In this document: positions 39,483 through 50,971 of the stretch, one piece after another
Layout: the number at the start of each line of letters is the position of its first letter
Numbering within the stretch: position 1 is the stretch's first letter
Notes under the pieces: generated by a model
The model's input: the letters and a program-made list of their open reading frames with translations, nothing else
Told to the model about the DNA's origin: nothing
Database searches by the model: none
Made by a program: the position numbers and the translations under genes
NCBI RefSeq assembly: GCF_000017545.1
Contig: NC_009718.1
Coordinates: 186,001 to 250,000, forward strand
DNA: 64,000 nt
Direction of reading: 5' to 3'
From: Fervidobacterium nodosum Rt17-B1
GTDB taxonomy: Bacteria; Thermotogota; Thermotogae; Thermotogales; Fervidobacteriaceae

Positions 39483-39519
39483 TGAAATTCCCCCATGGAA
39501 ATATATATTAAATTAATAA

Positions 39520-40944
39520 TCAATAAATTCTTTTATATTGGTTGTAATTACCTTTGGTTTTATTTGTTGCCTTGAGTATTCTGAAACCTTTGGCTGGAAC
39601 ATTTATTCTTAGTATTCCACCAACAATCCAAAACTCTTCGTTGGTGAATAAGTCAACAAAACACGTACCAGCAAGGAGTCTTCCATCAGGTACAGAAAGA
39701 GCAATTTCTTGCTTTTCTGATTTGTTAACAACAACTATAACATCATCGAGTACATACGGTGCTTTTCTTAAAAAGGCTAAAGGTTCATCGTTTATAACTT
39801 CAAATGTTCCTATTTTAAGAGCAGTCTCTGTTTTTCTTATCTTGATTAGCTTTTTGTAAAACTCTCTTAAATCGTTGTCCCATCGTTTTTCATCCCATAT
39901 CATACCAGCTCTATTTTCTGGATCCCAACCGCCTTCCATACCAATTTCACTTCCGTAGTAAACAAAAGGTACACCGGGATAAGTGAATTGTAGGGCTATC
40001 GCGAGTTTCCTTAAATCTTTATCTGGCAAAACGGTTGCAATCCTTTGAGTATCGTGACTATCCAACATGTTCCAACAACCGTAAATATTCGGTGTTTTAT
40101 CGTAAGCGCTTTGAAGCGCGTAACCGATGTTTTTAAGACTATCATTCAACCAGCCAATTACACTTTCCCTGAAATGATAATTCATTATCCCATCAACCAC
40201 TTCCCAATTAGATGGAAAATTCCATGTTTCCGTTACAACATACTTTTCAGTTGATACAGATTTTGCTCTTGATGTTATAAGCGCATTATTAACGTATCCA
40301 ACATCGAATCCGACATCCAACCTCCAACCATCTACTCCCATTTTCAAGTAATGCTCCACAACATTTAATAAATATTCTCTAACCGGAGTTTCTTCCCAAT
40401 TCCATTCGGGCATACCATCAACGTTTTGCCACGCCCTGTAACCATTTTTATAAAATGAAAATTTAGCTAAATGCTCTTTTTTACCTCTAAGTGCACTCTT
40501 AAACCATTTATTTTCTTTACTCAGGTGATTAAAGACACCATCAAGCATAACTCTAAATCCATTTTCTTTTGCTTTTTTTAGGTAATACTTGAACGCCGCT
40601 TCACCACCGAATTGGGGATCGATTTTCATATAGTCTATAATATCGTATTTATGGTTAGAAGGTGAGAGGAAAATTGGAGTTGTATAAATCAAATTTACGC
40701 CAAGATCTTTCAAATAGTCTATCTTTTCAGCAATTCCCCACAAATCTCCGCCGTAGAATTCAAAACAATGTTCAATATTTGGCTTATGTTTTGGTAATGT
40801 GTTCCATTCAACAATTTTTCCACCTCTTTTTGTGTAAAGATGTGCTTTATCATGCACTGTTTTTCCTTTACCTATTGCAAATCTATCTGGAAAGATTTGA
40901 TAAATCACAGATTCGTAAACCCAACTTGGGAGTGGATAAATCAT
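39520..40944 (-). CDS. GH13 alpha-glucan hydrolase (cyclomaltodextrinase/neopullulanase-like)
   Basis: A 474-residue glycoside hydrolase of family 13 without a signal peptide, so intracellular. Catalytic triad: nucleophile Asp in GWRLDVG, acid Glu in VVTETWNF and Asp in MLDSHDTQR; region I is MLDGVFNH. It lacks the N-terminal extra domain of classical neopullulanases. Likely degrades imported maltodextrins or cyclodextrins. Confidence 0.9.
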   Translation of the reverse strand: MIYPLPSWVYESVIYQIFPDRFAIGKGKTVHDKAHLYTKRGGKIVEWNTLPKHKPNIEHCFEFYGGDLWGIAEKIDYLKDLGVNLIYTTPIFLSPSNHKYDIIDYMKIDPQFGGEAAFKYYLKKAKENGFRVMLDGVFNHLSKENKWFKSALRGKKEHLAKFSFYKNGYRAWQNVDGMPEWNWEETPVREYLLNVVEHYLKMGVDGWRLDVGFDVGYVNNALITSRAKSVSTEKYVVTETWNFPSNWEVVDGIMNYHFRESVIGWLNDSLKNIGYALQSAYDKTPNIYGCWNMLDSHDTQRIATVLPDKDLRKLAIALQFTYPGVPFVYYGSEIGMEGGWDPENRAGMIWDEKRWDNDLREFYKKLIKIRKTETALKIGTFEVINDEPLAFLRKAPYVLDDVIVVVNKSEKQEIALSVPDGRLLAGTCFVDLFTNEEFWIVGGILRINVPAKGFRILKATNKTKGNYNQYKRIY

Positions 40945-41067
40945 CTGACATAGCTCCTTTCCATTATTTTATATTTCCTGATGACTTTGAAATTTCATTC
41001 ATGAAAATTATAACATACAGATTAAATGTTACAATATAAATTCAATCGCGCTGTTTGAAAGAAATTA

Positions 41068-41076
41068 TGTTATAAT
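41068..41076 (+). promoter_or_regulatory. Extended -10 promoter of the NhaC-type gene
   Basis: TGTTATAAT, a perfect extended -10, about 43 bases before the start codon. No convincing -35. No lysine riboswitch fits in this leader. Confidence 0.55.
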
Positions 41077-41118
41077 GTACCAGATTTCTTATTTATTTTA
41101 TTTTGGGAGGTGTGGAGG

Positions 41119-42666
41119 ATGCAAGGTACAGCTTGGTCTATATTGCCACCGCTTGTAGCTATTGTTCTCAGTTTCATCACCAAAAACGTTCTTCTTTCTC
41201 TTTTCCTGGGTATATTCACCGGTGGGTTACTCTTGAGTTCTTTCAACCCAATAGCCGCAGTTGGGTATTCGCTTGACAAAATTATAGGTTCTATGGCGGA
41301 TGAATGGAATGCTAAACTTCTCCTTTTCAATTTGTTAATGGGAGCAGGTATAGCTTTTATATGGAAACTCGGAGGCAGTATGGCGTTGTCAGAATGGGCA
41401 AAAAAGCGTATAAAATCGAGGAAGACGGCCAATGTAACCGCATGGCTTCTTGGAATAATTGTTTTCTTCAACGATTACATCAATGCCGCCATTGTTGGAA
41501 ATGTTACAAGAGATATATTTGAAGAACATAAGATATCAAGAGAAAAATTGTCTTATATCCTTGACTCTACCTCTGCACCTGTGGCAACATTCTTTATTTC
41601 TGATTGGATTGCATATCAATTATCTATGATTCAAAATGGTATGGATGCTGCGGGAATAAAGGATGTAACTCCTATAAAAGCCTTCTTTGGAAGCATACCG
41701 TTTAACTTTTATTGTATTTTTACTGTTTTGTTCGTTGGGTTAATTGCCATTACCGAATGGGATTTTGGACCAATGCTTAAAGCAGAATTAAGGGCGAGAA
41801 AAGAAGGAAAGACATATAGAGATGGGGCAGTGCCCATGCTTAACGTTGATTTCGAACTTGGGGAACCAATAACTAAAAAACCTATGATACTGACGTTTGT
41901 TTTACCTATCGTTGCTCTCATAGGAGTAACTCTCTGGGGATTTTATTATACAGGCGCAAAAGCCGGTGGAACAACTTTGATTGAAAAGTTAGGAAACGCG
42001 GATGCGGCAACTGCGTTGCTCTGGGGTGCTTTCGCAATGGTTATCACAGGCATGTTAATTGCTGCAGGATTTAGACTTATGAACGTCTCTGAAATGATGA
42101 AGACATTCCTTGACGGTTTGAAATTAATGTTACTCGCATGTGCTATACTTGTACTTGCATGGTCCATTGGAAGTGTGACAAAAGATATGGAGCTTCCAAA
42201 ATTTGTAATTTCTATGATAAGCGAAGATGCTTCATTTGCTTTGGTACCAAGTATAATCTTTGTAGTCTCTATGCTTATCTCCTTTGCAACAGGCACATCA
42301 TGGGGAACAATGGCAATTATGACACCTCTTGCAATACCGATTGCTTACAAAATTACTGGCGATGCATTTTTCTCTGTTACAGTAATGGCTGGAGTTGTTT
42401 TCGCAGGCTCAATATTTGGTGACCACTGTTCACCTATATCTGATACAACTGTTCTTTCCTCGATATTCTCTGGTTCAGACCATATGGACCACGTGAATAC
42501 ACAAATACCATACGCAATGACAACAGCACTGGTTTCACTTTTCTTATACTTAATTTTCGGTTTTTCAAAAATTTCAGCGTTTGTGCTCATACCAGTCGGA
42601 ATTGTAATACTTGTTATCTTGTCAAGATTGCTTCATATATCAAGTATGAAAAAATACAATATGTAA
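41119..42666 (+). CDS. NhaC family Na+/H+ antiporter-like transporter
   Basis: A 515-residue membrane protein with about eleven to twelve hydrophobic segments and NhaC-family features: FFNDYINAAIVGNVTRDIF, STSAPVATFFISDWIAY, FATGTSWGTMAIMTPLAIPI and FGDHCSPISDTTVLSS. The family exchanges Na+ for protons, but some members (e.g. LysW) have been proposed to carry lysine. Start ATG at 41119 behind GGGAGGTG. Given the lysine fermentation operon in this window, amino-acid transport is a possibility but unproven. Confidence 0.85.
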   Translation: MQGTAWSILPPLVAIVLSFITKNVLLSLFLGIFTGGLLLSSFNPIAAVGYSLDKIIGSMADEWNAKLLLFNLLMGAGIAFIWKLGGSMALSEWAKKRIKSRKTANVTAWLLGIIVFFNDYINAAIVGNVTRDIFEEHKISREKLSYILDSTSAPVATFFISDWIAYQLSMIQNGMDAAGIKDVTPIKAFFGSIPFNFYCIFTVLFVGLIAITEWDFGPMLKAELRARKEGKTYRDGAVPMLNVDFELGEPITKKPMILTFVLPIVALIGVTLWGFYYTGAKAGGTTLIEKLGNADAATALLWGAFAMVITGMLIAAGFRLMNVSEMMKTFLDGLKLMLLACAILVLAWSIGSVTKDMELPKFVISMISEDASFALVPSIIFVVSMLISFATGTSWGTMAIMTPLAIPIAYKITGDAFFSVTVMAGVVFAGSIFGDHCSPISDTTVLSSIFSGSDHMDHVNTQIPYAMTTALVSLFLYLIFGFSKISAFVLIPVGIVILVILSRLLHISSMKKYNM

Positions 42667-42671
42667 TCTTT

Positions 42672-42710
42672 AAAAAAGAGGTTCTGAAATCTTTCAGAAC
42701 CTCTTTTTTT
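42672..42710 (+). terminator. Terminator after the NhaC-type gene
   Basis: A perfect stem of 18 bases (A6 GAGGTTCTGAAA and its complement) with a two-base TC centre, ending in a T-run. Confidence 0.9.
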
Positions 42711-42742
42711 TACATTATATCTCTTTTAGACTTTCTGGATTG

Positions 42743-42811
42743 TGGTATAATTCAATAGGTATAGAATACAAAGCATAGCGTACTTTTGTGCAGAATGTGT
42801 ACACTATGCTT
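42743..42811 (+). promoter_or_regulatory. Extended -10 promoter and leader dyad of pyrBI
   Basis: TGGTATAAT at 42743-42751 is a perfect extended -10. About 20 bases further, AAGCATAG-C-GTAC (42771-42783) pairs with GTAC-A-CTATGCTT (42799-42811): 12 pairs with one C/A mismatch and a 15-base loop, in the leader of pyrBI. It does not carry the known PyrR-binding consensus. It may be an operator or an RNA control element. Confidence 0.55.
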
Positions 42812-42865
42812 ACGAAAAAAAGAAAACAGGAAAGAAAACTTAGAACGTGGGGGGAGTGGTTTTGT

Positions 42866-44440
42866 ATGAAGAGAGACTTTTTGGGAAGGACACTTGCGGT
42901 TATAAACGACTTTTCTGTTGAGGAACAACTTTTCTTGTATAAGAGTACGCAGAAGTTAAAAGAAAAGATTAGAAACAAAGAAGATGTTTCAGAATTTCAA
43001 ATCAAACGAGAGACAGGTATATACATCGTCTTTGTAGAACCTTCCACACGTACAAAGGAATCGTTTATAAACGCCGCTAAATTCCACAAAAACGCAAAAG
43101 TAAATGTATTTGATTCAGAACACTCATCTTTTAATAAGCAAGAAAGCTATGTAGATACCTTTAACATGTTAACGGGTTACAGTGGATATTCAATTTTCAT
43201 ACTCAGAACAAGATTAGAAGGTGTTACACGCTTACTCGAGCAAAAAGTTGGTGAATTCGCAGAGAGACACGGAATCGAACGCCCAGCGTTTATTAATGGT
43301 GGAGATGGTAAACACGAACATCCAACACAAGAATTACTAGACGAATTCACTTTTTTAGAACAGATGAACTTCGATAATTCCCATATTCGAATCGCACTTG
43401 TCGGTGATTTGTTACATGGAAGAACTGTTCATTCAAAAGCCAATGGGTTGAAAGTCTTTAAAAATGTTGAAGTCGATTTAATAGCACCGGAAGAACTGCA
43501 AATGCCGAAAAGTTATATTGAAAAAATGAAGAGAAATGGGTTCGAAGTTAGATTGTATAGCTCGATAGATGAGTATTTAGAAACCACCAATCCCGCACCA
43601 ATTTGGTACTTCACAAGATTACAACTTGAACGAATGGGAGAAGATATCCTCGAAAAAGCCCACCTTTTGAAAAAAGCAGTCACATTCAGAAAAGACATGC
43701 TCGATAAAATACCAGAAGGTACAAAGTTTTACCATCCACTTCCAAGGCCCAAGATTGATCCTGAAATTCCGACATTCTTAGACACGCTTCCACTAAATGG
43801 TTGGGAACATCAGGCGATTAATGGATATTGGGTGAGAGTTGTTTTGCTTTCCATGCTTGGTGGTGCACTTTTAGCGGATTTTGACACAACAAAGAAACGA
43901 GAAGAATTACCTGACGATTTTATAATCCCAGCTCCAATAGTTGATGGTACAAAAGGTGTTGCTAAAGAAGGCAAGCGAGGAATTAAACCCATCAGTAATG
44001 GTACGGTTATTGACCATATAGCGAAAGGTAAAACAACTGAAGAGATTTACAATACTATTGTAAAGATAAGAAAAATTCTCAAAATTTACGATGTGGATAG
44101 CGCTGATGGAATATTCAAATCTGCTGATGGAAATTACAAAGGGTACATAAGCCTTCCTGATAAATACCTCTCGTTCAAAGAAATAAAGAAATTAGCTGCC
44201 ATTTCGCCGAATACGACAGTGAATATAATTAAAGATAGCAGAGTTGTAGAAAAGTACAGACTGCAGCTTCCACCGAGGATTTATAATTTCGATGAAATTA
44301 GGTGCAAAAACGAAAACTGTATCACAAACCCAGCGCATGGAGAGAATGTTTCGGCATCGTTTATTCAAGTTGATGGTAAATTTGTATGTGAATACTGTGA
44401 GACTCCTCACGAGTACCACGAAATTTGGAATGTAAAGTGA
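42866..44440 (+). CDS. pyrBI: Aspartate carbamoyltransferase, fused catalytic and regulatory chains
   Basis: First committed step of pyrimidine synthesis. Residues 1 to about 345 are the catalytic chain (carbamoyl-phosphate loop VEPSTRTKESF, HPTQELLDEF, FYHPLPRP); from about 375 the regulatory PyrI chain follows (GTVIDHIAKG), ending in a zinc site with four cysteines (CKNENC, then CEYC). This fusion is known from Thermotoga maritima. Start at the ATG at 42866 after GGGGGGAG. Confidence 0.95.
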   Translation: MKRDFLGRTLAVINDFSVEEQLFLYKSTQKLKEKIRNKEDVSEFQIKRETGIYIVFVEPSTRTKESFINAAKFHKNAKVNVFDSEHSSFNKQESYVDTFNMLTGYSGYSIFILRTRLEGVTRLLEQKVGEFAERHGIERPAFINGGDGKHEHPTQELLDEFTFLEQMNFDNSHIRIALVGDLLHGRTVHSKANGLKVFKNVEVDLIAPEELQMPKSYIEKMKRNGFEVRLYSSIDEYLETTNPAPIWYFTRLQLERMGEDILEKAHLLKKAVTFRKDMLDKIPEGTKFYHPLPRPKIDPEIPTFLDTLPLNGWEHQAINGYWVRVVLLSMLGGALLADFDTTKKREELPDDFIIPAPIVDGTKGVAKEGKRGIKPISNGTVIDHIAKGKTTEEIYNTIVKIRKILKIYDVDSADGIFKSADGNYKGYISLPDKYLSFKEIKKLAAISPNTTVNIIKDSRVVEKYRLQLPPRIYNFDEIRCKNENCITNPAHGENVSASFIQVDGKFVCEYCETPHEYHEIWNVK

Positions 44441-44459
44441 TGTTTTAAAATTACAAATT

Positions 44460-44494
44460 AATCGGCTGCTTTAATTATGAGCAGCCGATTTTTT
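44460..44494 (+). terminator. Terminator after pyrBI
   Basis: AATCGGCTGCT / AGCAGCCGATT perfect 11-base stem with a nine-base loop followed by Ts. Confidence 0.9.
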
Positions 44495-44526
44495 GTATAA
44501 TTGTTTGATAAAATGACAAAATGATA

Positions 44527-44595
44527 AAAAAATCCCCCGGTAAAAACCGGGGTGGGAAGGTGTGGTGGCCGTTGTGAGGTCGCGTCCTCACTATA
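44527..44595 (-). ncRNA. GC-rich two-hairpin element after rex (terminator plus possible small RNA)
   Basis: On the minus strand, about 20 bases after the rex stop, a perfect hairpin GTGAGG-ACGCGA-CCTCAC (44591-44574) is followed by a C-rich linker and a second hairpin CCCCGG-TTTTTA-CCGGGG (44552-44535), then a T-run. The second is a rho-independent terminator. The first hairpin and the unusually GC-rich linker stand out in this AT-rich sequence and have no coding explanation; in AT-rich thermophiles such GC-rich islands often mark structured RNA. Confidence 0.5.
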
Positions 44596-44609
44596 TGTAA
44601 TATTTTTTA

Positions 44610-47247
<2,638 letters not shown>

Positions 47248-47266
47248 TCATCACCCTCCCGAATAA

Positions 47267-49165
47267 TTAACCGACAAGTTCTATGGCGCCAAATTTACAC
47301 TTCGTTACACACAAGCCACACTTAATACACTTATCCTGGTCGATGACGTAAGGCTTACCTCTTTCGCCACTGATTGCATTATTTGGACAACTCCTCGCAC
47401 ACAAGCTACAGCTCTTACACTTTTCGGGTATGATAATGTATTTCTTAAACGCGGTACACATTCCACTCGGACATTTACCTTCTATATGTTCGATGTATTC
47501 ATTTTTGAAATACTTCAATGTACTGATAATTGGGTTTGGAGCCGTCTTACCAAGTCCACATAGTGATGCTGTCTTGATTATTTCTGACAATTGTTCGAGT
47601 GTTTCAAGGTCTTCGTAAGTAGCTTTACCTTGTGTGAATTTTTCTAGTATGTTATACGCTTGCGTTGTTCCTTCCCTACATGGTACACACTTTCCACATG
47701 ACTCACGCTTTGTAAAATCAAGGAAGAACCTTGCAACTTCGACCATACACCTATCTTCCGTAATTGCAACGATACCACCTGAACCAACCATCGCACCTAC
47801 TGATTTCAACGTGTCGTAATCAAGAGGTAAATCGAATAATTCTTCTGGGAGACATGCGCCTGATGGTCCACCGATTTGTATAGCCTTTATCTTTTGACCA
47901 TTTGATGTACCACCACAGATATTGTCAAGTATATATCTTAACGTTGTACCAAATTGGATTTCAATGATACCTGTAAGTTTGAGAGGCCCTGTGACTGAGA
48001 ACATCTTCGTTCCAGGTGATTTTTCAACACCGCGTTTTCTATAATTTTCAACACCATCTCTAATTATCTTTGGTACATTTGCGTAAGACTCAACATTGTT
48101 TATTAACGTTGGCTTGCCCCACAAACCTGATTGTGCTGGGAATGGAGGTCTTGGTCTTGGTACACCTCTTTTACCTTCGATAGATGCAAGTAAAGCTGTT
48201 TCCTCACCACAAACAAACGCTCCAGCACCTTCTTTTACGTACAATTCAAATGAGAAATCTGTACCTAAAATATTTTCACCGAGCAAACCGTATTCTTTTG
48301 CATCTTCTATAGCTTTATTGAACATCTCAACTGCAATTGGGTATTCAGCTCTGATGTACGCATAGCCCTTTTGCGCACCGATTGTGTACGCAGCGATAAT
48401 CATACCTTCAAGAACAGAATGTGGGTCTCTTTCAAGCAAAGTTCTGTTCATAAATGCTCCTGGGTCACCTTCGTCTGCGTTACAGACAACGTATTTGATA
48501 TCCCCTTTACTATTATAGGCAGCCTCCCATTTTAAACCCGTTGGGAATCCACCACCACCACGACCACGCAGGCCAGCTGCTTTAATTTGTTCTATTATCT
48601 CTTTCCTATCCATACCAGAGAGTACTTTGGCAAGAGAAGTATATCCACCACGTGCCATGTAATCCTCTATGCTTTCACATTCGCTTGTACCTATTGCCTC
48701 CATTATGTAAAATGTTTGGTTTTTAAAGAATGTCGCATCTTCAAGCCTTTCAACCTTTTTATCTGTAATCGGGTCTGTAAGCAATAACCTTTCAATTGCT
48801 TCGCCTTTCATAAGAGTTCTCTCAACTATTTCTTCAACATCGTTAACACTGACATGGCTGTATGTAATTCCATATGGCATTATCTTTACAAGTGGGCCAA
48901 GTGAACATAATCCACAGCATCCTGTTTTTTTCACTGGTGTGTCATCATCGTCAATCTTTTCTATATTTACATCCAATCCTTTTTGATTTATAACTTCGAC
49001 GAATTTAGCGTAAACCTTTCTCGAACCACTCGCGGTACAACCTGTACCAACACATACGTATATAGATGTTTTTTGGAGCTTCTTTTCTCTTTTTATTTTT
49101 AATTCTTCTATGTATCTCAACAAATCAGCTGGATTTTTGAACTTTCTTTCAACAGCTACTGCCAT
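47267..49165 (-). CDS. hydB: Hydrogenase subunit HydB (NuoF-like, NADH and FMN binding)
   Basis: A 632-residue flavoprotein where NADH is oxidised or reduced. Order: N-terminal thioredoxin-like [2Fe-2S] domain (CVGTGCTASGS...CCGLC), the NuoF core with FMN/NADH site GRGGGGFPTGLKWE and GAGAFVCGEETALLASIEG, the [4Fe-4S] motif SCGKCVPCREGT, and two C-terminal ferredoxin clusters (CKSCSLCARSCP, CIKCGLCVTKC). Confidence 0.94.
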   Translation of the reverse strand: MAVAVERKFKNPADLLRYIEELKIKREKKLQKTSIYVCVGTGCTASGSRKVYAKFVEVINQKGLDVNIEKIDDDDTPVKKTGCCGLCSLGPLVKIMPYGITYSHVSVNDVEEIVERTLMKGEAIERLLLTDPITDKKVERLEDATFFKNQTFYIMEAIGTSECESIEDYMARGGYTSLAKVLSGMDRKEIIEQIKAAGLRGRGGGGFPTGLKWEAAYNSKGDIKYVVCNADEGDPGAFMNRTLLERDPHSVLEGMIIAAYTIGAQKGYAYIRAEYPIAVEMFNKAIEDAKEYGLLGENILGTDFSFELYVKEGAGAFVCGEETALLASIEGKRGVPRPRPPFPAQSGLWGKPTLINNVESYANVPKIIRDGVENYRKRGVEKSPGTKMFSVTGPLKLTGIIEIQFGTTLRYILDNICGGTSNGQKIKAIQIGGPSGACLPEELFDLPLDYDTLKSVGAMVGSGGIVAITEDRCMVEVARFFLDFTKRESCGKCVPCREGTTQAYNILEKFTQGKATYEDLETLEQLSEIIKTASLCGLGKTAPNPIISTLKYFKNEYIEHIEGKCPSGMCTAFKKYIIIPEKCKSCSLCARSCPNNAISGERGKPYVIDQDKCIKCGLCVTKCKFGAIELVG

Positions 49166-49166
49166 A

Positions 49167-49670
<504 letters not shown>

Positions 49671-49733
49671 TTAATTAGCTTTATCATGTATTTTTCATGT
49701 TCATCTATAACTCGATTCTACGAAATATTACAA

Positions 49734-49765
49734 TTGTTATTTTTATAACGTTATTTTTTTCACAA
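49734..49765. promoter_or_regulatory. Two overlapping Rex-like operators
   Basis: TTGTTATTTTTATAACGT (49734-49751) and ACGTTATTTTTTTCACAA (49748-49765) each resemble the 18-base Rex site (TTGTxAA-N4-TTxACAA) and share four bases. Together they form the symmetric pattern ATTGT-N7-ATAACGTTAT-N7-ACAAT. They lie just downstream of the hydC promoter of an operon that encodes Rex itself. Confidence 0.7.
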
Positions 49766-49767
49766 TT

Positions 49768-49796
49768 ATAATAAACCAAAAATTGCTATTAGTCAA
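49768..49796 (-). promoter_or_regulatory. Promoter of the hydCBA-rex operon
   Basis: TTGACT (49796-49791) and TATTAT (49773-49768) on the minus strand with a 17-base spacer; an alternative TATAAT is at 49770-49765. The start would fall at the edge of the Rex-like sites. Confidence 0.72.
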
Positions 49797-49876
49797 GAGA
49801 TAATTTAGAATTTTTTCACGAAATTTGATTAGGTTTGACTAAGAGACAAATATATATCTTAAAATGCTTTGTTGTA

Positions 49877-49904
49877 TTGACTAAAAGGCGAAAAAAGTTA
49901 TAAT
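49877..49904 (+). promoter_or_regulatory. Promoter of the glycosyltransferase gene
   Basis: TTGACT (49877-49882) and TATAAT (49899-49904), spacer 16 bases, about 35 bases before the TTG start. Confidence 0.65.
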
Positions 49905-49939
49905 TGTAATTGGTAAATCACTTCAAGGAGGAAATAAAA

Positions 49940-50941
49940 TTGGCTGAGCAAAAGGTATCCATTGTGCTGCCTGTTAGGAATGAGGCTAAGACTATACAAA
50001 AGGTGCTTGATGGCTTACTAAGGCAGGAATATGAAGATATTGAAATTATAGTTATTGATGGTATGAGTACCGATGAAACACGTAATATAGTTCAAAGGTA
50101 TGTGGGGCGTTTTCCAGAAAAGGTTAAATTAATTGAAAACGAAAAGGTTTATACCCCATCTGGGCTTAATATCGGTATCCGTAATTCTTCAGGTGAATAT
50201 GTAATGATAGCAAGTGGACACGCTTCTTATTCAAAAAATTACATTAAAGAATGTGTAAAAGCAATTGAAAGTAGTGAGTGTGATATAGCGGGTGGAGTCG
50301 TTGAAGTTTTGCCAAGAAGTGAATCGAAGAAAGCTTTGGCGATAGCTGAAATCTTAAAGCATCCATTTGGTATTGGCGGAGCGAGGTATAAACTGGGCGC
50401 GGTCGAAAAAACTTATGTTGATACTGTCGCATATGGTGTTTATAAAAGAGAAGTATTTGAAAAAGTTGGTCTTTTTAATGAAAATTTGATAAGAAATCAA
50501 GATATCGAATTTAACTTGCGGTTGAAGGGTTCAGGATACAGGATTATGTTGATTCCACAAGCAAGAGCTTACTATTTCGCGCGAGATAAGTATAAAGAAT
50601 TGTGGAAAAATAACTTTTCAAACGGTTTTTGGGTTACTTACAGTAAAAAGTTTGCTGAAAATCCTTACAGATTGAGGCATCTTATTCCATTGTTTTTCGT
50701 CGTTTACTTGATTACACTTTTTGCATTTATTCTATTCTTCGATGACTTTCTCAAAGTCATTTTTTCAATACCTTTAATTTTGTATTTTGTATTGAATATT
50801 TTATCTTCATTTGGAATTTCTCTAAATCACAAAGATTTTTCTTTGTTTTTTTACGCTTTGATAGGTTTTCTTACCTTGCATATATCGTACGGTATAGGTT
50901 CACTCTTTGGGATTTTTAAATTTTTGAAAGACAAAAAATAA
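49940..50941 (+). CDS. Glycosyltransferase family 2, ExoA-like
   Basis: A 333-residue GT-A enzyme: VSIVLPVRNEAKTIQKVLDG at the N-terminus, DGMSTDETR, IGIRNSSGEYVMIASGHA and a late RNQDIEFNLRLKGSGY (putative catalytic region). Two hydrophobic segments at the C-terminus anchor it to the membrane, as in ExoA-type enzymes that build polysaccharide on a lipid carrier. TTG start at 49940 after AAGGAGG. Confidence 0.85.
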   Translation: MAEQKVSIVLPVRNEAKTIQKVLDGLLRQEYEDIEIIVIDGMSTDETRNIVQRYVGRFPEKVKLIENEKVYTPSGLNIGIRNSSGEYVMIASGHASYSKNYIKECVKAIESSECDIAGGVVEVLPRSESKKALAIAEILKHPFGIGGARYKLGAVEKTYVDTVAYGVYKREVFEKVGLFNENLIRNQDIEFNLRLKGSGYRIMLIPQARAYYFARDKYKELWKNNFSNGFWVTYSKKFAENPYRLRHLIPLFFVVYLITLFAFILFFDDFLKVIFSIPLILYFVLNILSSFGISLNHKDFSLFFYALIGFLTLHISYGIGSLFGIFKFLKDKK

Positions 50942-50968
50942 GAGCACAGTGAAAACTGTGCTCTTATT
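50937..50968. terminator. Bidirectional terminator with GAAA tetraloop
   Basis: Perfect 14-base stem (AATAAGAGCACAGT and its complement) closed by GAAA, between convergent genes; the stem starts inside the last codon of the glycosyltransferase gene. Confidence 0.88.
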
Positions 50969-50971
50969 TGT

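Noticed and set aside
40945-41118. Lysine riboswitch before the NhaC-type transporter
   Set aside because: The predicted leader is about 40 bases, far too short for the lysine aptamer, and no matching helices are seen.
44527-44595. tRNA or CRISPR-like repeat in the GC-rich island after rex
   Set aside because: No cloverleaf or TψC-like arm can be drawn, and the hairpins are not repeated at regular spacing; no CRISPR array was seen anywhere in the window.
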